A stretch of DNA of 64,000 nt, taken from contig NZ_JIBU02000003.1 in assembly GCF_000633595.2 (NCBI RefSeq), forward strand, positions 1 to 64,000. The letters are read 5' to 3'. Below are positions 1 to 8,537 of the stretch, piece after piece. A model generated the notes under the pieces. That model did not search any database. It saw only the letters and a list, made by a program, of their open reading frames with translations, and had not been told where the DNA came from. Within the stretch, counting starts at the first letter, position 1, and every line of letters starts with the position of its first letter. The DNA comes from Clostridium drakei (GTDB lineage Bacteria > Bacillota > Clostridia > Clostridiales > Clostridiaceae). The position numbers and the translations under genes were made by a program.

Positions 1-44
1 AAAACGATTATAATAAAGATGTCAATTGAAATATTTTCTAAAAA

Positions 45-641
45 TTAAACACTAGTGAACCAAGGTATATCTTTATAGAAGGAAAGTACAAATTCTTTTA
101 AATCTTTTTCTGTTTTTTCATTCATAGCTTTATGCAAAGAAAATCTTTCTGTCAAGTTTATTGCACCAAAAGGTAGGCTTATTGAGGCTTTAAGTTTTCT
201 TTTTTCTACCCAAATAAGTTCCGTACTACTGCCACCAATATCCAATAGAAGTGCATCTGTAATATCCATACTATTTATATTACCAAAGTAATCATAGTAA
301 GCTTCCGATGTACCTGGTAATATTTGAATTTCTATATCTAATTCTGATTTAACCATGTTCATGAAATCCACTTGATTTGATGCCTTACGTACTGCTTCTG
401 TTGCTACTGCGATAATTTTTGTTACATTCTGGGTTTCACATAAATATTTGAAAAATGATAATGTTTTAATAGCTTTTTCAATTCTTAAAGGATTTAACTC
501 CCCATAAATAGTCATATCTTTTCCAAGTCGTACGGTTTCCTTTACTTCATCTATTATGCTGAAACAATTGTTTTTATTAATCTGTACAAGTACTAATCGT
601 ATTGAATTAGAGCCTATATCAATAATTGCTATTCGTTCCAT
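45..641 (-). pseudogene. Truncated exopolyphosphatase (Ppx/GppA family)
   Basis: The start is the ATG at 639-641, preceded by GGGAGAT, and the product is 198 residues beginning MERIAIIDIGSNSIRL, the phosphate-1 motif of the ASKHA fold. A second nucleotide-binding motif, LLLDIGGSSTELI, is present. Family members are usually about 300 residues or more. This one stops at IPWFTSV, just before the expected glycine-rich GIGGT segment that completes the active site, and none of the three frames in the remaining 44 bases restores it. It is therefore probably inactive, although the left window edge prevents seeing whether coding resumes. It is divergent from a full-length ppx. Whether the break is a mutation, a deletion junction or a sequence error is not decidable here. 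Confidence 0.65.
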
Positions 642-769
642 ATTATCTCCCTTTCCTGTGCTTCCAGAAAACACCTTAATTATTTTTGAGTACACAGCCA
701 CTATTATATTTAATAATAAACATGAAATATTAATAAACTTATTTCTAATTTTATTGAATATCTATGATA

Positions 770-817
770 TTTGCAATAATTTAATTAAGTTATTGCAAAT
801 AACAATCTTTTGTTATT
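770..817. promoter_or_regulatory. Two adjacent inverted repeats between divergent ppx genes
   Basis: TTTGCAATAA (770-779) and TTATTGCAAA (790-799) form a perfect 10-bp inverted repeat around a 10-nt spacer. AATAACAA (798-805) and TTGTTATT (810-817) form a second 8-bp hairpin that shares two bases with the first. Neither is followed by a T tract, so a simple terminator is unlikely. The 642-965 gap otherwise holds only the direct repeats and promoter listed separately. An operator is inferred. Confidence 0.35.
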
Positions 818-849
818 GTTATGTTAATTCTATGTTAAGTGTAAATTAA
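811..849. promoter_or_regulatory. Pho-box-like direct repeats (TGTTAA, 11-bp spacing)
   Basis: TGTTAT (811-816), TGTTAA (822-827) and TGTTAA (833-838) recur exactly every 11 bp, with a weaker AATTAA at 844-849. Read on the other strand they are ATAACA, TTAACA and TTAACA, matching the known Gram-positive PhoP box TT(A/C/T)A(C/T)A with 11-bp periodicity. The array ends about 10 bp before the candidate -35 of the 966 gene, a position suited to activation. Phosphate control of this polyphosphate locus is inferred. Confidence 0.5.
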
Positions 850-859
850 AAATGTAATT

Positions 860-887
860 TTGGACAATTTTCATTTAGAAATATACT
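860..887 (+). promoter_or_regulatory. Candidate sigma-A promoter for ppx-ppk
   Basis: TTGGAC (860-865) and TATACT (882-887) are separated by 16 bp, about 80 bp upstream of the ppx start. The -35 differs from consensus at one position and the -10 at one. No other promoter is evident before ppk, so ppx and ppk are probably co-transcribed. Confidence 0.45.
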
Positions 888-965
888 ATAATTAAATCAA
901 TAATATGAGAAAATCATTATAACAAATATGTAATATTTTAATACGTATTAAGAAGGTGAGACTTT

Positions 966-2504
966 ATGACAAAAATTAAAGTAGGAGATATTATTGCTGT
1001 CATTGATATAGGATCTAATTATTTAAGAATAAGTATAGCAGAAATTAATGTTAATAAAACTATAAAAATTTTGGAAGATGCAGTTAAACCAACTAATATA
1101 GGTAAAGATACTTTTAACTTTAAAAGAATTTCTGTACAAACTATGCATGAAACGTGTAATGATTTAAAAGGGTTTGCTCAATTATTAAAGGATTATAAAA
1201 CAAAATTTTATAAAGCTATTTCTACTAGCGGAATTAGAGAATCGGAAAATAAACAGTATATTTTAGAACAGATTCGACTTAGAACAGGGTTGAATGTTCA
1301 ATGTATTAATTCAGCGGAAGAACGTTTCTATATGTTAAAAGCAATTAGTTATAATTCTAATTTAAGTGCTCTAAAACGAATATTAGTTGTAAATATTACT
1401 TCTGGTGCTGTTGAAGCATCAATTTATGAGGAAGGGCAATTAAAGTTTAGTGAACAATCTAAGATAGGATCTTTGCGTCTTAGAGAAACTTTAGGAGAAT
1501 TAGAAACAAAAACAATGGATTTTCCTGAAATAATGGAACAATTTATTGAAAATAAGCTTTATTCTATAAAATCATCCATAGAGAATCTTAATTTTGAATG
1601 TTTAATAGGTGCAGGAGGAGAGCTTAAAACAATTTTAAAGATTATAGATACAAAGAATAAAAAAGGTTTTATGAAAAAAGGGTATTTTATAGAAAGAGAA
1701 GAGTTCATACAATTATATAAGAATATTCAGAATATGACAAATGATCAAATAAGATTTACATATGGTATTTCATATAAGATTGCTGAGCTGCTTTTACCTT
1801 CAATTCTAATTTTTTATTGTTTTTTAAAGATAACTAATAGTAAAAATGTACAGATTTCAACAGTATCCTTGAGGGAAGGTGTTTTGTATGATTTATCAGA
1901 GGAATTGCTTCAAATTGATAGGAGAAAAGAATCTGAAAATCATATTATTAGTTCTGTATGGTATATTGGTGAAAAGTATAGAATTAATAAAAAACATGTA
2001 GCTTTTGTTGAAAATATTGCTTTATCTATATTTGATCAAACTAAAAAACTTCATAAACTTGGAGAAAAAGAAAGGCTTTATTTACAGATAGCTTCTATTC
2101 TTCATGATGTGGGAATCTTTATAGATGCATCTAATCATTATATTCAATCCTATAATATTATTCGTAGTCAAAACATTATTGGCCTTTCTGATAGAGATTT
2201 GCAGTTGATAGCTAATATAGCAAGATATCATTCAGAACAAACTCCTAAACAATCACATAAAAATTACTCTGTTTTATCTGATAAAGATAAAATGACAGTT
2301 TCTATTTTAGCTGCTGTTTTAAGGTTATCAGAAGCTTTAGACATATCTCATCTTCAAAAAATAAGTGAATTAAGACTAATTCAGGATAAAGATATACTTT
2401 ACTTTAATTTATCTGCTGATGAAGATATTATTTTAGAAGAATGGAATTTTATAAATAATTCGGATTTTTTTGAAGAAGTATTAGGTATAAAACCAATGAT
2501 ATAA
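966..2504 (+). CDS. ppx: Ppx/GppA phosphatase with C-terminal HD domain
   Basis: This 512-residue protein probably hydrolyses terminal phosphates of polyphosphate or converts pppGpp to ppGpp; sequence alone does not separate the two. Residues about 10-300 are the ASKHA fold, with the phosphate motif VIDIGSNYLRI near the N terminus and the glycine-rich segment GAGGELKTI near residue 220. Residues about 320-500 are an HD-type domain with the metal-binding motif LHDVG and a later RYHSEQ. The two-domain length matches long Ppx/GppA proteins. The ATG follows AGAAGGTGAG. It lies 20 bp upstream of the broken ppk and probably shares its transcript. Because the divergent ppx copy is truncated, this is the only complete member in view. 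Confidence 0.85.
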   Translation: MTKIKVGDIIAVIDIGSNYLRISIAEINVNKTIKILEDAVKPTNIGKDTFNFKRISVQTMHETCNDLKGFAQLLKDYKTKFYKAISTSGIRESENKQYILEQIRLRTGLNVQCINSAEERFYMLKAISYNSNLSALKRILVVNITSGAVEASIYEEGQLKFSEQSKIGSLRLRETLGELETKTMDFPEIMEQFIENKLYSIKSSIENLNFECLIGAGGELKTILKIIDTKNKKGFMKKGYFIEREEFIQLYKNIQNMTNDQIRFTYGISYKIAELLLPSILIFYCFLKITNSKNVQISTVSLREGVLYDLSEELLQIDRRKESENHIISSVWYIGEKYRINKKHVAFVENIALSIFDQTKKLHKLGEKERLYLQIASILHDVGIFIDASNHYIQSYNIIRSQNIIGLSDRDLQLIANIARYHSEQTPKQSHKNYSVLSDKDKMTVSILAAVLRLSEALDISHLQKISELRLIQDKDILYFNLSADEDIILEEWNFINNSDFFEEVLGIKPMI

Positions 2505-2524
2505 TCTGAGAAAGGAAGAAAAAA

Positions 2525-4659
2525 ATGAATGTTTATTATTCACCTGAAAATTTCATAAATAGAGAATTAAGTTGGATAGAATTCAATCAAAGAGTGTTAG
2601 AAGAAGCTCAAGATACTAGTAATCCACTTTTTGAAAGATTAAAATTTAAGTCTATTGTCAGTTCTAATTTAGATGAGTTTTTTATGATTCGTGTAGGTTC
2701 CTTATGCGATCAGATTACTGCTGGGTTTAATAAGCCAGATGCTGCAGGATTAACACCAGTATGTCAAATGGAAAAGATATCTATACGTGTTCATAAATTA
2801 GTTTATGATCAATTAAATTGTTATAATCGTTCTTTGAAATTAGCTTTAAGAAAAGAAAAAATTTTTTTCTTAAAACCTAAAGATCTCAATGAAGAACAAT
2901 GTCAATATATTAAAGAGTATTATTTCAAAGACATTTATCCAGTAATAACACCTATGGTAGTTGATACTAGTAGTCCATTTCCATTAATTTTAAATCGAAG
3001 CTTAAATATTGGTTTGTTATTACAAAAAGGTGAGGCTTCTGATGAGCAGATTTTTGCTACTATACAAGTACCATCAGTATTAGAAAGGATTATAGAAGTT
3101 CCTTATGATAATGGAAAAGCTTTTGTTTTTTTAGAAGATATTATTAAGATGAATTTGAGTTCACTATTTAATAGTCACAAGATTATAGCTTCAAGCTGCT
3201 ATCGTATTACTCGTAATGCGGATTTAACTTTAGATGAGGAAGGAGCAGAAGATTTACTAGATGCTATTGAAGAATCATTAAAGCAACGTAAATGGGGAAA
3301 TGTAGTAAGGGTAGAACTTGAAATTGGTATGGATAAAAGGTTACTTCATATTCTTGAAGAAGAATTAGAAATTTCTAAGGAGCAAGAATATGAAATTAAC
3401 GGGCCTATTGATTTAACTTTTTTGATGAAGTTTATCAAAAAAATAGGATATAATAATCTTCTATATTCTCATATGAAACCTCAAGTTTCTGATGAGTTTT
3501 TAAAAACTAATAATATATTTGAATCAATTTCTAAAAACGATATTTTATTACATCATCCTTATGATTCTTTGAACCAGTTATTGATTTTGTAAAGCAAGCA
3601 GCCGCAGATCCAAATGTTTTAGCAATAAAGCAAACTCTATATCGTGTAAGCGGAAATTCTCCTATTATAAAGGCTTTAATTAATGCCGCAGAACAAGGCA
3701 AACAGGTTACAGTTTTAGTTGAACTAAAGGCAAGATTTGATGAGAAAAATAATATTATTTGGGCAAAAAGCTTGGAAAAAGCAGGGTGTCATGTGATTTA
3801 TGGATTAGTTGGACTTAAAACTCATTGTAAGATATTAATTGTTGTTCGTAAAGAAGATGCTGGAATTAACCGTTATGTTCATTTGGGTACTGGTAATTAC
3901 AATGATGTTACAGCTAAATTGTATACAGACTTGGGATTATTTACTGTAAACCCTTATATAGGTTCAGATGCATCTACCATATTTAATATGTTATCAGGTC
4001 ACTCTCAGCCAACTGATTTATATAAATTAAGTCTAGCTCCTTTAAATTTAAGAGAGCGATTTCTTTATCTTATAGGAGAAGAGACTGAAAATGCAAAAAT
4101 GGGAAAAAGAGCTAAAATTATTGCAAAAATGAATTCTTTAGTAGATACACAGATTATTGAAGCTTTATACAATGCATCAAATGCTGGAGTAAATATTGAT
4201 TTGATCGTACGTGGAGTTTGTTGCCTAAGACCTGGAATTCCAGGAGTAAGTGAAAATATATCTGTAAGAAGTATTGTGGGAAGATTTTTAGAACATAGTC
4301 GTATTTATTATTTTTATAATAATGGTGATGAGACAATTTATTTATCCAGTGCTGATTTGATGACTAGAAATTTAGATAGAAGAGTAGAACTGTTGTTTCC
4401 AGTTGAAGATAGAAATGCTGTATTTAAGATAAAACAAATTTTAGACATTTCTTTATCTGACACAGTAAAAGCTAGAATTTTAAATACAGATGGATATTAT
4501 ACTAGAATTGATAGAAGAGGAAAAGAAAATGTAAATAGTCAAAAAGTTTTTTTAAATGCTGCAGTTGAAGGTGATTTTAATAAACAAATAAAATTACATT
4601 GTAATAAAGAACGTTGGATTGAAAATGGATTTGAGCCTAGATTTGCTAATTCTGTGTAA
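2525..4659 (+). pseudogene. ppk1: Polyphosphate kinase, disrupted by a -1 frameshift
   Basis: PPK1 reversibly makes polyphosphate from ATP. Reading begins at ATG 2525 (RBS AAAGGAAG) with FINRELSWIEFN, typical of the family N terminus. Frame one ends at TAA 3590-3592. Homology continues without a gap in the -1 frame from GAA at 3571 (EPVIDFVKQAAADPN) to 4659. Restoring one T in the T run at 3568-3570 gives a single protein of about 711 residues, the normal PPK1 length. The second part keeps the autophosphorylation-histidine region GLKTHCKI, then HLGTGNYND, and the second conserved histidine in FLEHSRIYY. Either a recent one-base deletion or a homopolymer sequencing error explains this; both halves otherwise look intact. 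Confidence 0.85.
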
Positions 4660-4742
4660 TAAAATGTAAAAAGAGCTATAGTCATATAAATAGCAGTTTT
4701 TATATGGATTGGTGAAAAATAAATATAACTGATTTAAATTTT

Positions 4743-4776
4743 AATTACTGCAATAAAAATGTTGTAGTAATTTTTT
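4743..4776 (+). terminator. Rho-independent terminator after ppk
   Basis: AATTACTGCAA (4743-4753) pairs with TTGTAGTAATT (4762-4772), an 11-bp stem with one G-U pair and an 8-nt loop, followed at once by TTTT. It ends the ppx-ppk transcript. Confidence 0.75.
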
Positions 4777-4861
4777 CTGTATTATATTAATATTTTGGTA
4801 ACATAAAAATGTTATTCTTAATTCAAGTTTATATTTAAATTTTTGAAGAGGAGAAAACTTT

Positions 4862-6613
4862 ATGGATATGTCTCAAGAACTTAAAAAGATTTTAGATAAT
4901 AAAGACATAACTATTGTATTTCAACCTATTGTTTCACTGAAAGATGGTACTATAGTTGGATATGAAGCTTTAACAAGAGGCCCTAAAGATTCACCATTAT
5001 CTAATCCTGAAAAGTTATTTACTGCTGCAGAGGCTCTTAATAAACTTTGGGATTTAGAATGTTTATGTAGAAGTAAGGCTATAGAAAAAGCTTGTAATAT
5101 TGATACAAATAAATTATTATTTCTTAATGTTGATCCATTGATTCTTAAGGATGAAAAATTTAGAAAAGGGTTTACAAAAAAATTTTTGCATAAATATAAT
5201 ATGTGTCCAGAATCAATAATATTTGAACTTACAGAGAGAACATGTATTAAGGATTACAAAAGTTTTAGAGCAGCACTTGACAACTATGTAGAAGAAGGTT
5301 ATAAGATAGCAATTGACGATGCTGGCGCTGGATATTCTGGATTAAAGATGATTTCGGAAACAAAACCTCATTATATAAAAATTGATATATATTTAATAAG
5401 AGATATTCATAAAGATTCTTTTAAACAGCATTTAATAAAAATGCTTGTTGAGTTAGCAGATAATACGAATATAAAATTAATAGCAGAAGGAATAGAAATA
5501 GAAGAAGAACTTGCCAAACTAATAGAATTAGGAGTTAATATTGGACAAGGATATTTTATTCAACGTCCATCTGATTTATTAATTGACATTAAAGAAGGTG
5601 TTAAAAACACAATATTGAAATATCATAAACAGTATAAAAATAACTTACATTTTAATAATTTTATAGGTCAAATTGTCAGAAAAGATGCTGCTTTTAATAT
5701 GAATACTCCTTGTTTCAAATTAAAGGAACTTTTTGATACTACATCTATTACAGGAGTGTGTATAGTTGATAATTACATTCCAGTGGGACTTATAATGAAG
5801 CATTCTTTAGACTCTATGTTGGCAACACAATATGGATTATCAATATTTCTAAAACGTTCAGTTACTTTAGTTATGGACCAAAATCCATTAATTGTAGATT
5901 ATAATACGCCTGTAAGTGATGTATCTAATGCAGCCATGGAAAGGCAAGATAAAAATTTATATGATTATATTATTGTTACCAAAGATTCAAAGTATTTTGG
6001 TATTGTAACAGTAAAAAAATTGCTTCAATTTACAACTACATTGGAGAGAAATTATGCTAAGGAACTTAATCCGCTTACAGGACTTCCAGGGAATATATTA
6101 ATAGAAAACAGGCTTAAGGATATATTATCATGTAAGGGTAATTTTTGTGTATTATATTTTGATTTAGATAACTTTAAAGTATATAACGATAATTATGGGT
6201 TTGAAAATGGTGATAAAATAATTAAATTTACAGCTAACCTTATACAAAAGTATGTGAACTATAGTAGTAATTATAATAATTTTGTAGGACATATTGGTGG
6301 GGATGATTTTATTGCTATTATAGATGAAGCTTATGATGATTGCAAAAATTTATGTGAAAGTATAATAGAGGAATTTGATAAAAAGATTTTAGATTTTTTT
6401 AATGATAAGGATAAAGAAAATTCATATATAATTGCAACTGATAGGAAAGGGCAGAAAGATATATTTGATATTACATCAATATCTATCGCAGGTATATATG
6501 GTGATTTTTATTCTTTTGCTAATTCTAATGATATAGCTAAAAATACATCATCAATAAAAAAAATAGTAAAAGGATTAAGACATAGCAATTATAGAATAAA
6601 TATGTTGAAATAA
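4862..6613 (+). CDS. EAL-CBS-CBS-GGDEF cyclic-di-GMP signalling protein
   Basis: This 583-residue soluble protein has no membrane segment. Residues about 8-245 form an EAL phosphodiesterase domain with EALTR (35-39), FLNVDP, ELTERT, IDDAGAGYSG (D152, D153), KID, AEGIE and GQGYF, so the metal and substrate residues appear present. Residues about 260-395 resemble a CBS pair, which often binds adenine nucleotides. Residues about 400-575 form a GGDEF domain with DLDNFKVYND, but the signature is GGDDF (479-483) instead of GG[DE]EF. Hydrolysis of c-di-GMP is therefore the likelier output, with the GGDEF domain weak or regulatory. The ATG follows GAGGAG. It appears monocistronic, between two terminators. 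Confidence 0.85.
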   Translation: MDMSQELKKILDNKDITIVFQPIVSLKDGTIVGYEALTRGPKDSPLSNPEKLFTAAEALNKLWDLECLCRSKAIEKACNIDTNKLLFLNVDPLILKDEKFRKGFTKKFLHKYNMCPESIIFELTERTCIKDYKSFRAALDNYVEEGYKIAIDDAGAGYSGLKMISETKPHYIKIDIYLIRDIHKDSFKQHLIKMLVELADNTNIKLIAEGIEIEEELAKLIELGVNIGQGYFIQRPSDLLIDIKEGVKNTILKYHKQYKNNLHFNNFIGQIVRKDAAFNMNTPCFKLKELFDTTSITGVCIVDNYIPVGLIMKHSLDSMLATQYGLSIFLKRSVTLVMDQNPLIVDYNTPVSDVSNAAMERQDKNLYDYIIVTKDSKYFGIVTVKKLLQFTTTLERNYAKELNPLTGLPGNILIENRLKDILSCKGNFCVLYFDLDNFKVYNDNYGFENGDKIIKFTANLIQKYVNYSSNYNNFVGHIGGDDFIAIIDEAYDDCKNLCESIIEEFDKKILDFFNDKDKENSYIIATDRKGQKDIFDITSISIAGIYGDFYSFANSNDIAKNTSSIKKIVKGLRHSNYRINMLK

Positions 6614-6666
6614 TAAATATGACTTGTAATCATAAAGCAAAAAAGTCTATGATACATGGAAAATAA

Positions 6667-6710
6667 AATGTATCAAGGAGTTAAAAGCATACTAACTCTC
6701 TTGATACATT
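6667..6710. terminator. Bidirectional terminator between convergent genes
   Basis: AATGTATCAAG-GAGTTA and TAACTCTCTTGATACATT form a long stem with a single bulge and a 9-nt loop. The minus-strand side is followed by TTTTATTTT, and the plus-strand side by a weaker T-rich stretch. It separates the EAL gene from the convergent permease. Confidence 0.7.
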
Positions 6711-6735
6711 ATGTTTATTATAATATTTATTAAAT

Positions 6736-8088
6736 CTAGTCCACAGTTTTTTTATTAGAAAATATGCTGCCAAAAATCATTATAATTGCAAATATAATCA
6801 GATATGCAACAACTGCAATTTTATGAGAAAAACAAGCGGCAATTATCATAAAAATACATCCTACTAGAGAAACAGTAGGTGCTATAAATCTTTTGAAACA
6901 ACTTAAATCTTTTTCTTTTTTCATCATCATTAAAAAAATAGGAATATACATTGCATAAATAGTTACTATAGGTAATTCTGAAGAATCAAAAGAAAAAAAG
7001 CCGAACCAAGGCTTGGTTAAATTAGCACCATAGAAATATAATAACCATATACCACAAAGGAGCAATCCAAATATAGACGAGTTTGCTGGCATATTTGTGA
7101 TACTATCAACTTGTTTAAATATATTTGGCTTTGGACCAAGACCTCTTGCTGCTAATGAATAAATACCACGAGTACATCCAAGCATTAATCCATTTAAAGT
7201 TCCAAGACAAGAAATGATAACAAATACAAATAGTAAAGAACCGCCTAGCGATGAAAAGATTGTTTGGAATGCTAGTTTAGCTCCTGATTCACCACCTGCC
7301 ATCATAACTTTATTTGCTACTGCACCAGATAACCCAATATAGTAAAGTATATAGATTGCCATAGTTATAAAAGTTCCACCAACAAGAGCTATTGGAAGAT
7401 TTCTCTTTGCATCTTTTAGTTCAGCATTGATGCTTGTAGCGATAATCCATCCCTCATAAGCAAATGCTGTAGCAACAACAGCGGTAAAAAGTCCAGTAGA
7501 AGGATTGACTTGCTTTACTACAGTTGTAAAGTTATATTTAATCATACCATTGCCCATACCTGCTATTGTACCAATTATGGCCATTAAAATTAATGGAATA
7601 AGTTTTATGACGGTTGTACTAACCTGAAATTTGCCTGCTAAGATAGGAGATAATGCATTTAATGCAAAGCTTGCTATTAAATATAAACATGCAATAGTCA
7701 TACATTCTCCACCTGTAATTGGAAATCCAAATAATACACAAGTATATCGAGCAGAAACCCATGCTAATACTGATGTTAATGTTGGATAATAAATTAGTGC
7801 CATAAACCATCCAACATAATATGCATATTTTTTGCCTAAAGTAGCTTGCGCATAGTCTACTACACCATTTACATATTGATATTTAGTCGCCATTACAGCA
7901 AAAGTATAAGCACAAGAAATCATAATAATACCACCTATAATCCAAGCCAGGATACCTAGTGTAAGGCTTCCTCCAGTTGCATTTAAAACCTTTTCTGCTT
8001 TAAAAAAGACACCACTTCCTATAACTATGCCAATTACCATAGCTATAGCTGTGATAAGACCGTATCTTTTTTCTAATTTTGTTTCCAT
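6736..8088 (-). CDS. APC-superfamily amino-acid permease (SteT/LAT-like)
   Basis: This 450-residue, 12-helix integral membrane protein should carry an amino acid, by exchange or symport. Helix 1 has the family glycine motif IGIVIGSGVFFKAEKVL, and later segments such as FAYEGWIIATSINAELKDA match the substrate-pathway region of LAT/SteT-type carriers. The ATG follows AAAGAGGTGG. The gene is alone on the minus strand, ending in the shared terminator. Serine/threonine or another neutral amino acid is plausible from the SteT resemblance, but the substrate cannot be read from sequence. Confidence 0.8.
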   Translation of the reverse strand: METKLEKRYGLITAIAMVIGIVIGSGVFFKAEKVLNATGGSLTLGILAWIIGGIIMISCAYTFAVMATKYQYVNGVVDYAQATLGKKYAYYVGWFMALIYYPTLTSVLAWVSARYTCVLFGFPITGGECMTIACLYLIASFALNALSPILAGKFQVSTTVIKLIPLILMAIIGTIAGMGNGMIKYNFTTVVKQVNPSTGLFTAVVATAFAYEGWIIATSINAELKDAKRNLPIALVGGTFITMAIYILYYIGLSGAVANKVMMAGGESGAKLAFQTIFSSLGGSLLFVFVIISCLGTLNGLMLGCTRGIYSLAARGLGPKPNIFKQVDSITNMPANSSIFGLLLCGIWLLYFYGANLTKPWFGFFSFDSSELPIVTIYAMYIPIFLMMMKKEKDLSCFKRFIAPTVSLVGCIFMIIAACFSHKIAVVAYLIIFAIIMIFGSIFSNKKTVD

Positions 8089-8537
8089 AAATAAACCACC
8101 TCTTTTCCAAATTTCATATTTTATTATACTTTAAACCTTTGCAGTCATAAAATCAAGACTCTTAAATTAATAGAATATGTAAATTAATTGTAATAATATT
8201 ATTAAGGATTAAGAATGTATGTTTTTGTAAATTGGCAAAAGAATTTTTGTACTTCACTAAAAAGAGTTATTGCAATAAATAGATTAAAATTTAGATGTCA
8301 TTGATTTATTTGATATGTTTAAATAAGCATATAATACAAAAGTAATGATAGTTTTATAATAGGCATTAACACAACTCTTTCCAAGCCTTGACATACATAA
8401 ATTTATAATGTATTCTTTTTGTTATATTAAAATACCGTATAAAAGTATTCGGAAATTTTTGTATATGGAGTTGCAATATTTGCTGCACCTATTAGTGGCT
8501 TTTGAACCATTAAATTTCTCGAAAAAATGAAAGGAAA
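8089..8537. other. Intergenic region with a promoter and little else
   Basis: This 449-bp gap separates the divergent permease and histidine-kinase genes. It holds a candidate promoter at 8388-8416 and a 14-bp palindrome at 8191-8204. At 8446-8507 a short frame reads like a membrane helix and then stops, but has no start or RBS. No RNA gene is evident. Confidence 0.5.
8388..8416 (+). promoter_or_regulatory. Candidate promoter of the histidine-kinase operon
   Basis: TTGACA (8388-8393) is a perfect -35, and TATTCT (8411-8416) is a moderate -10 at the ideal 17-bp spacing. It implies a leader of about 120 nt before the kinase start. Confidence 0.5.

Noticed and set aside
556-849. 97-codon plus-strand frame overlapping the truncated ppx start
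   Set aside because: No RBS; composition is intergenic and it covers regulatory repeats.
3560-3600. Programmed -1 frameshifting in ppk
   Set aside because: The site (TCT TTG) is not an X-XXY-YYZ slippery heptamer, and PPK1 is not known to use recoding.
8446-8507. Short frame reading like a membrane helix (FVYGVAIFAAPISGF, then stop) before the histidine kinase
   Set aside because: No start codon or RBS, and too short to tie to a family; the resemblance to a gene remnant is weak.
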